From Candidatus Woesearchaeota archaeon (lineage in GTDB: Archaea > Nanobdellota > Nanobdellia > Woesearchaeales > GW2011-AR4): a DNA stretch of 12,824 nt. The stretch spans positions 1 to 12,824 of the forward strand of contig JACOZO010000049.1 of the NCBI GenBank assembly GCA_016181325.1, written 5' to 3'. The position numbers and the translations under genes were made by a program. Every line of letters begins with the position of its first letter. Within the stretch, counting starts at the first letter, position 1. The notes under the pieces were generated by a model. That model had not been told where the DNA came from. It made no database searches and worked only from the letters and a program-made list of their open reading frames with translations. Positions 1 to 6,692 of the stretch are shown here, in pieces.

Positions 1-145
1 TGAAGAATCTCAGGTCATCCATTGTGATATAATTAACTTCTTCATTGAGATATCCTGCTATGTATCTTGGATAAGTTCCCAGATAAGGCGGCACTCCCAG
101 GCCGGCAGCTTCGTCAGTGTAGCAGTCCAATATCGTCGTGACCAT
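1..145 (-). CDS. Probable B12-binding-domain radical SAM protein, N-terminal fragment
   Basis: Only the first 48 or so residues lie in the window; the gene continues past the left edge. The visible start contains LDCYTDE, GLGVPPYLGTYPRY and a MDDLR motif. I recognise this pattern as the N-terminus of archaeal proteins with a B12-binding domain followed by a radical SAM domain, enzymes that use cobalamin and an iron-sulfur cluster for radical chemistry, often methylation, on mostly unknown substrates. The CxxxCxxC cluster motif would lie outside the window, so the radical SAM assignment rests on the N-terminal pattern alone. An ATG at 167-169 is in frame and would add eight residues, but a TATA-like box at 170-180 would then sit on top of it. 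The ATG at 143-145 fits a leaderless transcript. The gene is divergent from the CorA-like gene. Confidence 0.6.
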   Translation of the reverse strand, partial: MVTTILDCYTDEAAGLGVPPYLGTYPRYIAGYLNEEVNYITMDDLRFF

Positions 146-169
146 ATATCCAAGATACCTGTTGCACAT

Positions 170-180
170 TAAAAATATTT
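170..180 (-). promoter_or_regulatory. TATA-like box for the radical SAM gene
   Basis: On the minus strand the sequence AAATATTTTTA lies about 25-35 bases upstream of the ATG at 143-145. This is the archaeal TATA-box spacing for a start site at or just before the ATG. Inferred from sequence and spacing only. Confidence 0.45.
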
Positions 181-212
181 GGGTAATTCCGGAAAATGCG
201 AAAAACCAAACC

Positions 213-222
213 TTTATATAAT
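213..222 (+). promoter_or_regulatory. TATA box for the CorA-like gene
   Basis: TTTATATAAT preceded by a purine/C-rich stretch resembling a BRE element (CCAAACC). The expected transcription start is near 243-247, giving a leader of roughly 10 bases before the ATG at 256. Confidence 0.65.
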
Positions 223-255
223 CCCAATGGGTAATTATTAAGCTGTTTCGGGTCC

Positions 256-1383
256 ATGACAAGGAAAAATGGGGTCAAAGGATTAGCAATTAGCCATAAT
301 TCAGCTTCTGTGAATGAATCCCACGGCAAAACCGCCCCTGGTGATGGAGAAAGCACAACATTTCTTGTAGGGACCGGCAAAGACGGCATAGCGTTCTATA
401 TGGAGGGCAATAATGTAGATGACTTCCTGCCAAAGCTGAAGAAATGCAGGTATTCCTGGGTCAACATCCAAGTTGAGGATGTTGCAAGGGACGGCCCCAA
501 AATCTCGCAGTCGCTTGGATTTTCCCCCAATCTTGTCACTAACTTGCTGAAAAAGAAAGTTTCAGGCTATGAAGACATTATTTCAGAACTTGCGTTGCTG
601 GTGCCGGCCATCAGGATCATTGAACTGGACGTGCACATCAGCCCCCTTGTCATACTCATCAAAAAAGATATGATCCTTTCAATCCACGGCCCTGAGGTTA
701 CTAGGCTTGTGAAGTTCTCCAGATATGCCGTCACTTATTTCAAGAAGATTCCAGGCAATCTGAAAGTCATTGACAAGCTGTCGCTCATACTGTTCAGGAT
801 ACTGGATGAAAACGACAGCAGGAATTTTGATAATATCCGGCTTATACAGGAGCAGGGCGAGACAATAAGCAAGTTCCTTATCAAGCCAACCGGGCCAAGG
901 GAAAGAATTGGGATGGACATGTACAAGCTGAAAAGGGCGCTTATACAGTACCTTGACACATTGTGGGCATCGCTTGACGTAGCGCAGTATCTGAGGTATG
1001 GCGACGCGGAGATGATAAGCGACGATGCCAACGTGCTGCAGAAATTCGGCATTCTTGGCCGGGATCTGACAAGGCAGATATCAATAAGCGAGCAGATGTC
1101 AACTGTGCTGGCCTCCGGCCTTGAAGTGCTTCAGAGCATATACAACAACCAGCTCCAGATACTAAACAACAGGATGGCCCTTGTCGTGGCATGGCTTACC
1201 ATACTTGGCACTGCGGTCCTGGTGCCAAACACGCTGGCAACAATATTCGGAATCTCATATATAAGCGAGCATCTTAATCTACACATTGTTGTATGGACTT
1301 TGGTCATCTCTACATTGGTGGCAGTAATGGCATCATACTGGTTTGTCAGGAAGCACAACCTCTTGACCACCAAAGTTGACTGA
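256..1383 (+). CDS. CorA-family divalent cation transporter, variant without GMN
   Basis: This 375-residue protein has the CorA plan: a large soluble N-terminal region rich in helices, then two transmembrane segments close to the C-terminus (about 308-331 and 344-364) and a short basic cytoplasmic tail. The stretch YNNQLQILNNRM before the first helix matches the long stalk helix of CorA, and PNTLATIFG matches the end of TM1. CorA proteins are homopentameric Mg2+ or other divalent cation channels in the cytoplasmic membrane. The signature Gly-Met-Asn at the end of TM1, which forms the selectivity loop in canonical CorA, is replaced by Phe-Gly-Ile-Ser (331-334), so the transported ion cannot be assigned. 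The first 40 or so residues are polar and low in structure. The ATG at 256 suits the TATA box at 213-222. Family membership is well supported; the substrate is not. Confidence 0.8.
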   Translation: MTRKNGVKGLAISHNSASVNESHGKTAPGDGESTTFLVGTGKDGIAFYMEGNNVDDFLPKLKKCRYSWVNIQVEDVARDGPKISQSLGFSPNLVTNLLKKKVSGYEDIISELALLVPAIRIIELDVHISPLVILIKKDMILSIHGPEVTRLVKFSRYAVTYFKKIPGNLKVIDKLSLILFRILDENDSRNFDNIRLIQEQGETISKFLIKPTGPRERIGMDMYKLKRALIQYLDTLWASLDVAQYLRYGDAEMISDDANVLQKFGILGRDLTRQISISEQMSTVLASGLEVLQSIYNNQLQILNNRMALVVAWLTILGTAVLVPNTLATIFGISYISEHLNLHIVVWTLVISTLVAVMASYWFVRKHNLLTTKVD

Positions 1384-1412
1384 TTTGACTATATAATCAA
1401 TCTTGCCTTCCT

Positions 1413-1427
1413 ATTTTTCTATTTTTT
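1413..1427 (+). terminator. Oligo-T terminator after the CorA-like gene
   Basis: Two T-runs (TTTTT and TTTTTT) follow the CorA-like stop codon by about 30 bases and precede the next promoter. Archaeal RNA polymerase terminates at such T-rich stretches without needing a hairpin. Confidence 0.5.
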
Positions 1428-1443
1428 AAACCGCGTTCAATAA

Positions 1444-1452
1444 TTTTATATA
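1444..1452 (+). promoter_or_regulatory. TATA box for the HerA-like gene
   Basis: TTTTATATA centred about 26 bases upstream of position 1475. A start site there leaves a leader of less than 10 bases before the ATG at 1483, and makes the in-frame TTG at 1474 an unlikely start. Confidence 0.6.
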
Positions 1453-1482
1453 CCTTCCTCAACTGCCGTTTTTTTGGGTGGT

Positions 1483-2943
1483 ATGTTGATCAAGGGCCAG
1501 ATTATCTCAGGCAATTTCCAGAAGGTCATAGCAAGGCAGAAATCCGGCAAGCCGATAGAGATCGGGGAGCTTCTCATAAGCGAGCACGGCGGATCCAAAA
1601 TCCTGTTTCAGGTGTCAGACCTTCTCTACGGCAGCCAGATATCGCAGCAGAACCTTGAAATGATCTCGGGAATGAACCTTGAGGAGGGCATCGACATAGA
1701 GCTTTATGAGCCGCACCTCAGGAATTATGTTATTGCGGTGATGAAAAGCCTGCTGGCAATCAATGACAGCAAGCTGTCCATCAACAAGGCGCTTCCAAGC
1801 TTTTTCTCTGATGTGAAGGAGATATCCGAGAATGACCTGGGATTTCTGTCCAGGCCCCGTAATCCCCTGTTCATAGGCAAGCTGCGCTCAGGCTCAAAAA
1901 CCCTTGATTTTGACATCAGCATAGACGGCGAAAAGGCGCTTTCGCACCATATCCTTATTTCAGGCACAACAGGCAGGGGCAAAAGCGTGCTGGTGTCCAA
2001 CATGCTTTGGAGCATGGCTTACAGCGAATACAGCAGCGCGCTGGTTCTTGACCCACATGACGAGTACTATGGCAGGAGCAAGCTGGGGCTGAAGGACCAC
2101 CCGGGCAAGAAAGTCGCGTATTACACAAGCCGCAATGTGCCGATTGGATGCAATACGCTGAAGATAAACCTTGATGTCCTGAGGCCGATGCATTTTGACG
2201 GCGTCGTGGACTTCAGCGATGCCCAGAAGCAGGCTTTGAACCTGTACTACAAATTTTTTGGAAGCAGGTGGATAGAATCCATCATACTGGAAAAAAGGGC
2301 AGAGGGCGTGCTGTTCAAGGATGAAACGCTTGCCGTCGTCAAGAGACGGCTGCTTTACCTGCTGGACCTTGAATTCGCTAACAACCAGCTGCACTGCAAG
2401 GGCGCTTTCCAGCTCAGTTCAGGCTTCAATACAATCAGCGACATATGCAAGCAGCTTGAGGACGGCAGGCTGGTGATTGTTGACACTTCTAGCTTTTCCG
2501 GCAGCGTTGAGCTTTTGATAGGAAGCCTCATAGCCCACGAGATATTCAATAGGTACAAGCACTACAAGATTGCCGGCAGCCTTCCTGACAAGCCGATAGT
2601 CTCGATTGTCCTTGAGGAAGCTCCCAGGGTCCTGGGCAGGGAAATCCTTGAATCAGGGCCAAATATATTGATACCAAGGGAGATACTGGCGAACATTAAC
2701 ACAAAGATAATCCTTGGAACTGAAATGAAGCCGGAAAGGCAGGCGATAATAGAAAGCGCCTCCCAGGACCTGAGCGATGATGACAGGACCATTGCCTCTC
2801 TTGATGTGGGCGAAGCTCTCCTGACATCCAATTTTGTCAAGTTTGTGATGCCCCTTAAAATACCCTTTTTCGAGGAATTTGCCAAAACATCATTGGAGCA
2901 TAAAGATACTCCAATCAATGAATTCCCGGAATTAGGGCAGTGA
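1483..2943 (+). CDS. herA: HerA-like hexameric ATPase/DNA translocase with an apparent core deletion
   Basis: HerA proteins are hexameric ATP-driven DNA translocases that cooperate with the NurA nuclease and Mre11-Rad50 in resecting DNA ends. From the ATG the protein has 486 residues. The N-terminal 90 or so form a HAS-barrel-like beta region. Walker A is GTTGRGKS (161-168), followed by a LVLDPHDEY strand (188-195), a LVIVD strand near 330-334 and the acidic VLEEAP motif (EE at 378-379), and DVGEAL near the C-terminus. Between the EEAP motif and the INTKIILG strand there are only about 25 residues. In archaeal HerA this interval is some 20-25 residues longer and holds the REGRKFGVGL and SQRP or TQRP motifs, which are absent here. 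The reading frame is intact through the site. I prefer the ATG at 1483 to the in-frame TTG at 1474. The mre11-like gene follows after 43 bases with its own TATA box. The family call is firm; whether this copy is active is open. Confidence 0.8.
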   Translation: MLIKGQIISGNFQKVIARQKSGKPIEIGELLISEHGGSKILFQVSDLLYGSQISQQNLEMISGMNLEEGIDIELYEPHLRNYVIAVMKSLLAINDSKLSINKALPSFFSDVKEISENDLGFLSRPRNPLFIGKLRSGSKTLDFDISIDGEKALSHHILISGTTGRGKSVLVSNMLWSMAYSEYSSALVLDPHDEYYGRSKLGLKDHPGKKVAYYTSRNVPIGCNTLKINLDVLRPMHFDGVVDFSDAQKQALNLYYKFFGSRWIESIILEKRAEGVLFKDETLAVVKRRLLYLLDLEFANNQLHCKGAFQLSSGFNTISDICKQLEDGRLVIVDTSSFSGSVELLIGSLIAHEIFNRYKHYKIAGSLPDKPIVSIVLEEAPRVLGREILESGPNILIPREILANINTKIILGTEMKPERQAIIESASQDLSDDDRTIASLDVGEALLTSNFVKFVMPLKIPFFEEFAKTSLEHKDTPINEFPELGQ

Positions 2944-2956
2944 ATGGTGCAAAACG

Positions 2957-2966
2957 TATTTATAAT
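2957..2966 (+). promoter_or_regulatory. TATA box for the Mre11-like gene
   Basis: TATTTATAAT lies about 25 bases before the ATG at 2987, predicting a leaderless transcript separate from, or in addition to, read-through from the HerA-like gene. Confidence 0.6.
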
Positions 2967-2986
2967 CTTCCTGATTCCTGCTGCCC

Positions 2987-4207
2987 ATGAAATTCGCACA
3001 TCTGGCTGACTGCCACATAGGAAGCTGGCGGGACCCTAAGCTCAGGGACATCAGCACAAAGGCTTTTGTCAGGGCAATTGACATCTGCATACAGAAGAAT
3101 GTAGATTTCATCCTGATTGCCGGAGATTTGTTCAACACGTCCTTTCCAAGGCTTGACAACCTCAAGTCCGTGGTCAGCAAATTAAAGCGATTAAAGGATG
3201 CTGAAATTCCGGTCTACATAGTCCCGGGCAGCCATGACTACAGCCCCAGCGGAAAGACTATACTGGATGTCCTCGAAGAAGCCGGGCTGCTTGTCAATGT
3301 GTTCAAGGGCAGCATAAGGAGCAACAGGCTGGTGCTTAGTTTTACCACAGACAAAAAGACAGGGGCAAAAATAACCGGCATGCTCGGAAAAAGGGGCTCG
3401 CTGGAAAAATCCTATTATGAGGGCATGGAGCTCAGCCATCTTGAAAGCGAAAGCGGCTACAAGATATTTTTATTCCATTCGGGGATAGATGAGCTGAAGC
3501 CAAAGGAGATGGAGAGCATAATCTCGCAGCCTTTGTCGCTGCTGCCAAGGAATTTTGACTATTATGCAGGTGGCCATGTCCACATTGTCGAGGACAAGAC
3601 TATCGAGGGATACGGAAGGATAGCATATCCGGGCCCGTTATTCCCAAACAGCTTTTCAGAGCTTGAGAAGCTGCAGGGAGGGGGATTCTACATAGTCGAG
3701 AATAACAAGGCAGAGTGGGAGCCTGTACAGATACATAATGTGTGCGCAATCCACATAAAATGCGACCATAAGACGCCTGAGCAAGTCAAGGACGAGATAA
3801 TGGGGAAAATAAGCGGCCAGGAATTTTACAACACTATCGTGCTGATAAGGGTTTCAGGCACACTGGAAAGCGGCAAGGCCTATGACATCAATTTCAGGGA
3901 GATATTCCATGAGATTTACAGCAAGTCCGCATATTTTGCCATGAAAAGCACAAGCATGGTCAAGACCAAGGAGTTTGAGGAGATTAAGATAAGCGCCGGC
4001 TCTGTAGAGGATGTGGAATCCGCGCTGGTCAGGGAGCACATGGGGCAGGCAAGAATTCCGGGAGTCAGCGCGGCGCAGGAGGAAGCCCTGACTATGTCGC
4101 TTATATCTTCACTGAATTCTGAAAAGAAGGAAGGCGAGACAAACCATGATTTCGAGAAAAGGCTCATGGGGGAATTGAGCATTGTGCTTGGGATAAGCTT
4201 CAATTAG
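2987..4207 (+). CDS. mre11: Mre11/SbcD-type DNA repair exonuclease
   Basis: This 406-residue protein belongs to the calcineurin-like phosphoesterases of the Mre11 group, manganese-dependent nucleases that process DNA double-strand breaks together with the Rad50 ATPase. The metal-binding motifs are in order: HLADCHIG (Asp8, His10), IAGDLF (Asp47), PGSHDYS (His83), FHSG (His164) and GGHVH (His197, His199). The usual Asn of the GNHD motif, a metal ligand in Mre11, is Ser82. The capping and C-terminal Rad50-binding region from about 230 onward is divergent but of normal length. The HerA-like gene is immediately upstream, the usual archaeal neighbour, but no rad50 or nurA gene follows. Instead a metal transporter gene comes next. 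The start is fixed by the conserved MKFAHLAD N-terminus and the TATA box 25 bases upstream. Confidence 0.85.
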   Translation: MKFAHLADCHIGSWRDPKLRDISTKAFVRAIDICIQKNVDFILIAGDLFNTSFPRLDNLKSVVSKLKRLKDAEIPVYIVPGSHDYSPSGKTILDVLEEAGLLVNVFKGSIRSNRLVLSFTTDKKTGAKITGMLGKRGSLEKSYYEGMELSHLESESGYKIFLFHSGIDELKPKEMESIISQPLSLLPRNFDYYAGGHVHIVEDKTIEGYGRIAYPGPLFPNSFSELEKLQGGGFYIVENNKAEWEPVQIHNVCAIHIKCDHKTPEQVKDEIMGKISGQEFYNTIVLIRVSGTLESGKAYDINFREIFHEIYSKSAYFAMKSTSMVKTKEFEEIKISAGSVEDVESALVREHMGQARIPGVSAAQEEALTMSLISSLNSEKKEGETNHDFEKRLMGELSIVLGISFN

Positions 4208-4266
4208 CGTAAAATCCTGTAAATTATGGCCCCGGCAACAATGAATTCCGGCAATTCTTAGAAATA

Positions 4267-4276
4267 CATATAAATT
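4267..4276 (+). promoter_or_regulatory. TATA box for the nickel/cobalt transporter gene
   Basis: CATATAAATT is centred about 25 bases before the ATG at 4297. An in-frame TTG at 4276 overlaps this box and is therefore a poor start candidate. Confidence 0.6.
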
Positions 4277-4296
4277 TGGCTGATTTTCATCCAATA

Positions 4297-4962
4297 ATGG
4301 GCGAATATATCTCATTTGCGTTTCTTGCGCTGCTGCTGGGGTTCAAGCACAGCTATGATGCAGACCATATCATCGCGGTGTCAAACATACTGAGAAAAGT
4401 TGGCTCTGTAAAATCAGCGGTAAAGATCAGCATGAGCTGGGCTGCGGGCCACCTGCTGACTGCGGCGCTGATAACTGCAATACTCTATTCATTCAAGGGC
4501 ACGATTGCAGGCAATTTTCTCGGAAAATTTGAAATTGCAGTCGCACTGATGCTGATTTTCCTTGGCATTTACAGCCTGAAGGACGCCTTTTTCCTGCACT
4601 CGCACAGGCACAGGCACGGCGGCATAGTGCATTCCCATCCCCACATCCACCCAGCGAACAATAATCTTCCTCATGACGTGCACGAGCATAAGCACATGCT
4701 CGGCATCGGCATAATGCACGGGCTGGCAAGCAATGACGAGCTCCTTATACTGATGACAGCATCGCTTGGCGTGACGAGCATCGGCGCTGCCATCCTCGGA
4801 TTCGGGGCATTCGGGATTGGAGTGGTAATAGGGATGGCGATGTTCTCTTCAGTCTTTTCATATATCCTTTCCAGATTCAAGAACGACATTGTTTTCAGGC
4901 TGGTCTCGTTTGCAGCAGGCGGCATAAGTGTGACTTACGGGATATTCATGCTGTATGCTTAA
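4297..4962 (+). CDS. NicO/NiCoT-type nickel or cobalt transporter with His-rich loop
   Basis: A 221-residue integral membrane protein with about six hydrophobic segments. The first helix carries FKHSYDADHI (His18, Asp21, Asp23, His24), the HxxxxDH-type signature of nickel/cobalt permeases, in which these residues bind the metal. WAAGH (His52) fits the second family motif. The central hydrophilic loop, residues 101-133, has 12 histidines in 33 residues and likely binds Ni2+ or Co2+; such loops are common in the RcnA/UreH/NicO branch. The protein could import or, as in RcnA, export metal, and the sequence alone does not decide this. No urease, hydrogenase or cobalamin synthesis gene is nearby to reveal the user of the metal. 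The start is the ATG at 4297 because the TATA box lies 25 bases upstream. Confidence 0.8.
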   Translation: MGEYISFAFLALLLGFKHSYDADHIIAVSNILRKVGSVKSAVKISMSWAAGHLLTAALITAILYSFKGTIAGNFLGKFEIAVALMLIFLGIYSLKDAFFLHSHRHRHGGIVHSHPHIHPANNNLPHDVHEHKHMLGIGIMHGLASNDELLILMTASLGVTSIGAAILGFGAFGIGVVIGMAMFSSVFSYILSRFKNDIVFRLVSFAAGGISVTYGIFMLYA

Positions 4963-4993
4963 TGCTCATTCTTATAGTAAATCTCCTCAATTT

Positions 4994-5056
4994 TGGAACT
5001 TTTTCTTTTGAGTGTATAGTCGGTAAATGTTATCAATTCTTGCTGTAAAAGTTCCA
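4994..5056. repeat. 10-bp perfect inverted repeat upstream of the membrane miniprotein
   Basis: TGGAACTTTT (4994-5003) and AAAAGTTCCA (5047-5056) are perfect reverse complements separated by 43 bases. They lie between the transporter stop codon and the small gene at 5073. They could form a hairpin in a transcript or be two half-sites for a regulator. No function is known. Confidence 0.45.
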
Positions 5057-5072
5057 TTATTTTTGAGATTTC

Positions 5073-5255
5073 ATGCTCGACAGCCTTGGCAAGAACAAGA
5101 AAGCGTATATATGGATGGCAGTGTCTGCGCTTTTCATACTTGTGTCTTTGGTCATAAAATTCGGCATGGGGTATGAAAACATAGTGGGGGCTTACTCAGG
5201 CTATATCGGCATCATCCTGCTTTTTGTGGGGCTGTACAAGAGATTCATGGTTTAA
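5073..5255 (+). CDS. Two-helix membrane miniprotein, function unknown
   Basis: This 60-residue protein has a basic N-terminus (GKNKK), a hydrophobic segment at about 12-29, a short polar turn with Gly-Tyr-Glu-Asn, a second hydrophobic segment at about 37-55, and a basic end (KRF). The positive-inside rule places both termini in the cytoplasm. I do not recognise a family. It is probably real: the frame is open with a clear hydrophobic pattern, it fills the gap between the transporter and gatB, and it ends only 12 bases from the convergent gatB stop. No strong Shine-Dalgarno sequence is visible. Its link to the upstream metal transporter is by position only. Confidence 0.55.
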   Translation: MLDSLGKNKKAYIWMAVSALFILVSLVIKFGMGYENIVGAYSGYIGIILLFVGLYKRFMV

Positions 5256-5267
5256 TCCTGCCAGCTC

Positions 5268-6692
5268 TTACTGGCTCTCGTTTAATATCCTCAGAATTAT
5301 CTCATTAACTTCTTTGGGAGCAGCCTTTCCCTTGGTTTTTCTCATGACCTGGCCGACGATAAAATTAAGGGATTTTGCCTCGCCTTTCCTGTAGTCTTCC
5401 ACTGCCACTGGATTTTCCTTTATCGCTTCGATGCAGTATTTTTCCAGCACATCGGCGTCTGAGACAGCCTCTAAAGCCTCTTTCTTCACATAACTCACTA
5501 TATCAAAAGCATTTTCCACGAGCTTCTCCAGCAGCCTGGAAGCAACATTGTCTGTAATTTTCTTCTCCTGCACCAGCCTGAGCAGGTCAATCATGTGCTT
5601 TTCCGTGATGCCGACCTCGTCCAGGCTTTTCCTGCTGTAGTTCAGCACCCTCAGCAATTCCCGCCTGAGCCATTTTGCAGCAAGCTCTGGATCAACTGCA
5701 CCGGCAACCTTCTCGAACATCTCTGCCAGCGCCTTCTCTGAAGCAAGAATCTGCGCATCTTCCCTGCCTATCTTATATTTTTCAATGAACTTCCTCACCT
5801 TGTCCTGCGCCAATTCAGGCATTTCATTCCTGATATTTTCAATCCACTCACTGCCTATCTCGGAAATGACCAAATCCGGGTCTATGATGTAGCCGTAGTC
5901 CTCCTCTGCCTCCTTCTTTCTCAGCGCAAAAGTAATCCCCCTTGCAGAATCCCACGACCTTGTCTCATGCGCCAGTTTTCTTCCATGGCCGGCTTCGCTT
6001 TTCTGCCTGACAACCTCATAACTGAGCGCCCTTTCGATTTCCCTGAACCCTGTGATGTTCTTGACTTCCACCCTTACATAGCCGGACTCCCTGACTGAAA
6101 CATTTGCGTCAGCCTTGATTATGCCATGATTCTCGTCGAAAATCTCAAGATAAGACAAGACTGTGATGAGCTGCTTCATGAAATCCCTGGCTTCTTCCGG
6201 GCTTGCAAGGCACGGCTCCGTCACAATCTCTATCAGCGGGTTTCCTGACCTGTTGTAGTCCACCAGCACGCAGCCTGATTCCTGCATTCCCGAAGAGTGG
6301 ACTAATGAAGCAGGATCTTCCTCCATGTGCACCCTTTTCAATGCTATTTCCCTGCCTTCCTTAAGGCTCAAGGCACCTCCTGCCCCCAACGGAATCTCGT
6401 ATTGCGTTATCTGGTAATTCTTTGACATGTCAGGATAGAAATAGGATTTTCTCGAGAACACCAATTCAGAAGATATTTTTGAATTCAATGCCGTGCAGAG
6501 CTTCAGCGCAAATTCAACTGCCTTCCTGTTCAGCACAGGCTTGCTGCCGGGATGGCCAAGGCAGACAGGGCAGACCCTTGTATTTGGCTCCTCATTGCCT
6601 TTAGTGGGGCAGCTGCAGAACAGCTTTGTTTTGGTGTTAAGCTCGACGTGGACTTCAAGGCCGATTACGATGTCTGATGTGAAACTGCTCAT
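5268..6692 (-). CDS. gatB: Aspartyl/glutamyl-tRNA amidotransferase subunit B
   Basis: GatB is the kinase-transferase subunit of GatCAB: it binds misacylated Asp-tRNA(Asn) or Glu-tRNA(Gln), activates the side-chain carboxylate with ATP and transfers ammonia delivered from GatA. The 474 residues are of normal length. The N-terminal cradle domain has IGLEVHVEL, the zinc-binding cysteine pairs CSC (26, 28) and CPVC (41, 44), and the SYFYPDMSKNYQITQYE active-site region at 83-99. The C-terminal helical and YqeY-like tRNA-binding tail ends with GQVMRKTKGKAAP. Its ATG overlaps the gatA stop by four bases (ATGA), and a GGAG Shine-Dalgarno sequence sits seven bases upstream at 6700-6703. It is the last gene of the gat operon. 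The stop is convergent with the miniprotein gene. Confidence 0.95.
   Translation of the reverse strand: MSSFTSDIVIGLEVHVELNTKTKLFCSCPTKGNEEPNTRVCPVCLGHPGSKPVLNRKAVEFALKLCTALNSKISSELVFSRKSYFYPDMSKNYQITQYEIPLGAGGALSLKEGREIALKRVHMEEDPASLVHSSGMQESGCVLVDYNRSGNPLIEIVTEPCLASPEEARDFMKQLITVLSYLEIFDENHGIIKADANVSVRESGYVRVEVKNITGFREIERALSYEVVRQKSEAGHGRKLAHETRSWDSARGITFALRKKEAEEDYGYIIDPDLVISEIGSEWIENIRNEMPELAQDKVRKFIEKYKIGREDAQILASEKALAEMFEKVAGAVDPELAAKWLRRELLRVLNYSRKSLDEVGITEKHMIDLLRLVQEKKITDNVASRLLEKLVENAFDIVSYVKKEALEAVSDADVLEKYCIEAIKENPVAVEDYRKGEAKSLNFIVGQVMRKTKGKAAPKEVNEIILRILNESQ

Noticed and set aside
114..389. 91-codon open frame on minus across the left divergent promoter
   Set aside because: It runs through the CorA gene start and the TATA boxes and is out of frame with the recognisable radical SAM fragment.
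1474..1482. TTG start extending the HerA-like protein by three residues
   Set aside because: It coincides with the predicted transcription start; the ATG at 1483 follows directly and is preferred.
4276..4296. TTG start extending the nickel/cobalt transporter by seven residues
   Set aside because: It overlaps the TATA box that best explains the ATG at 4297.
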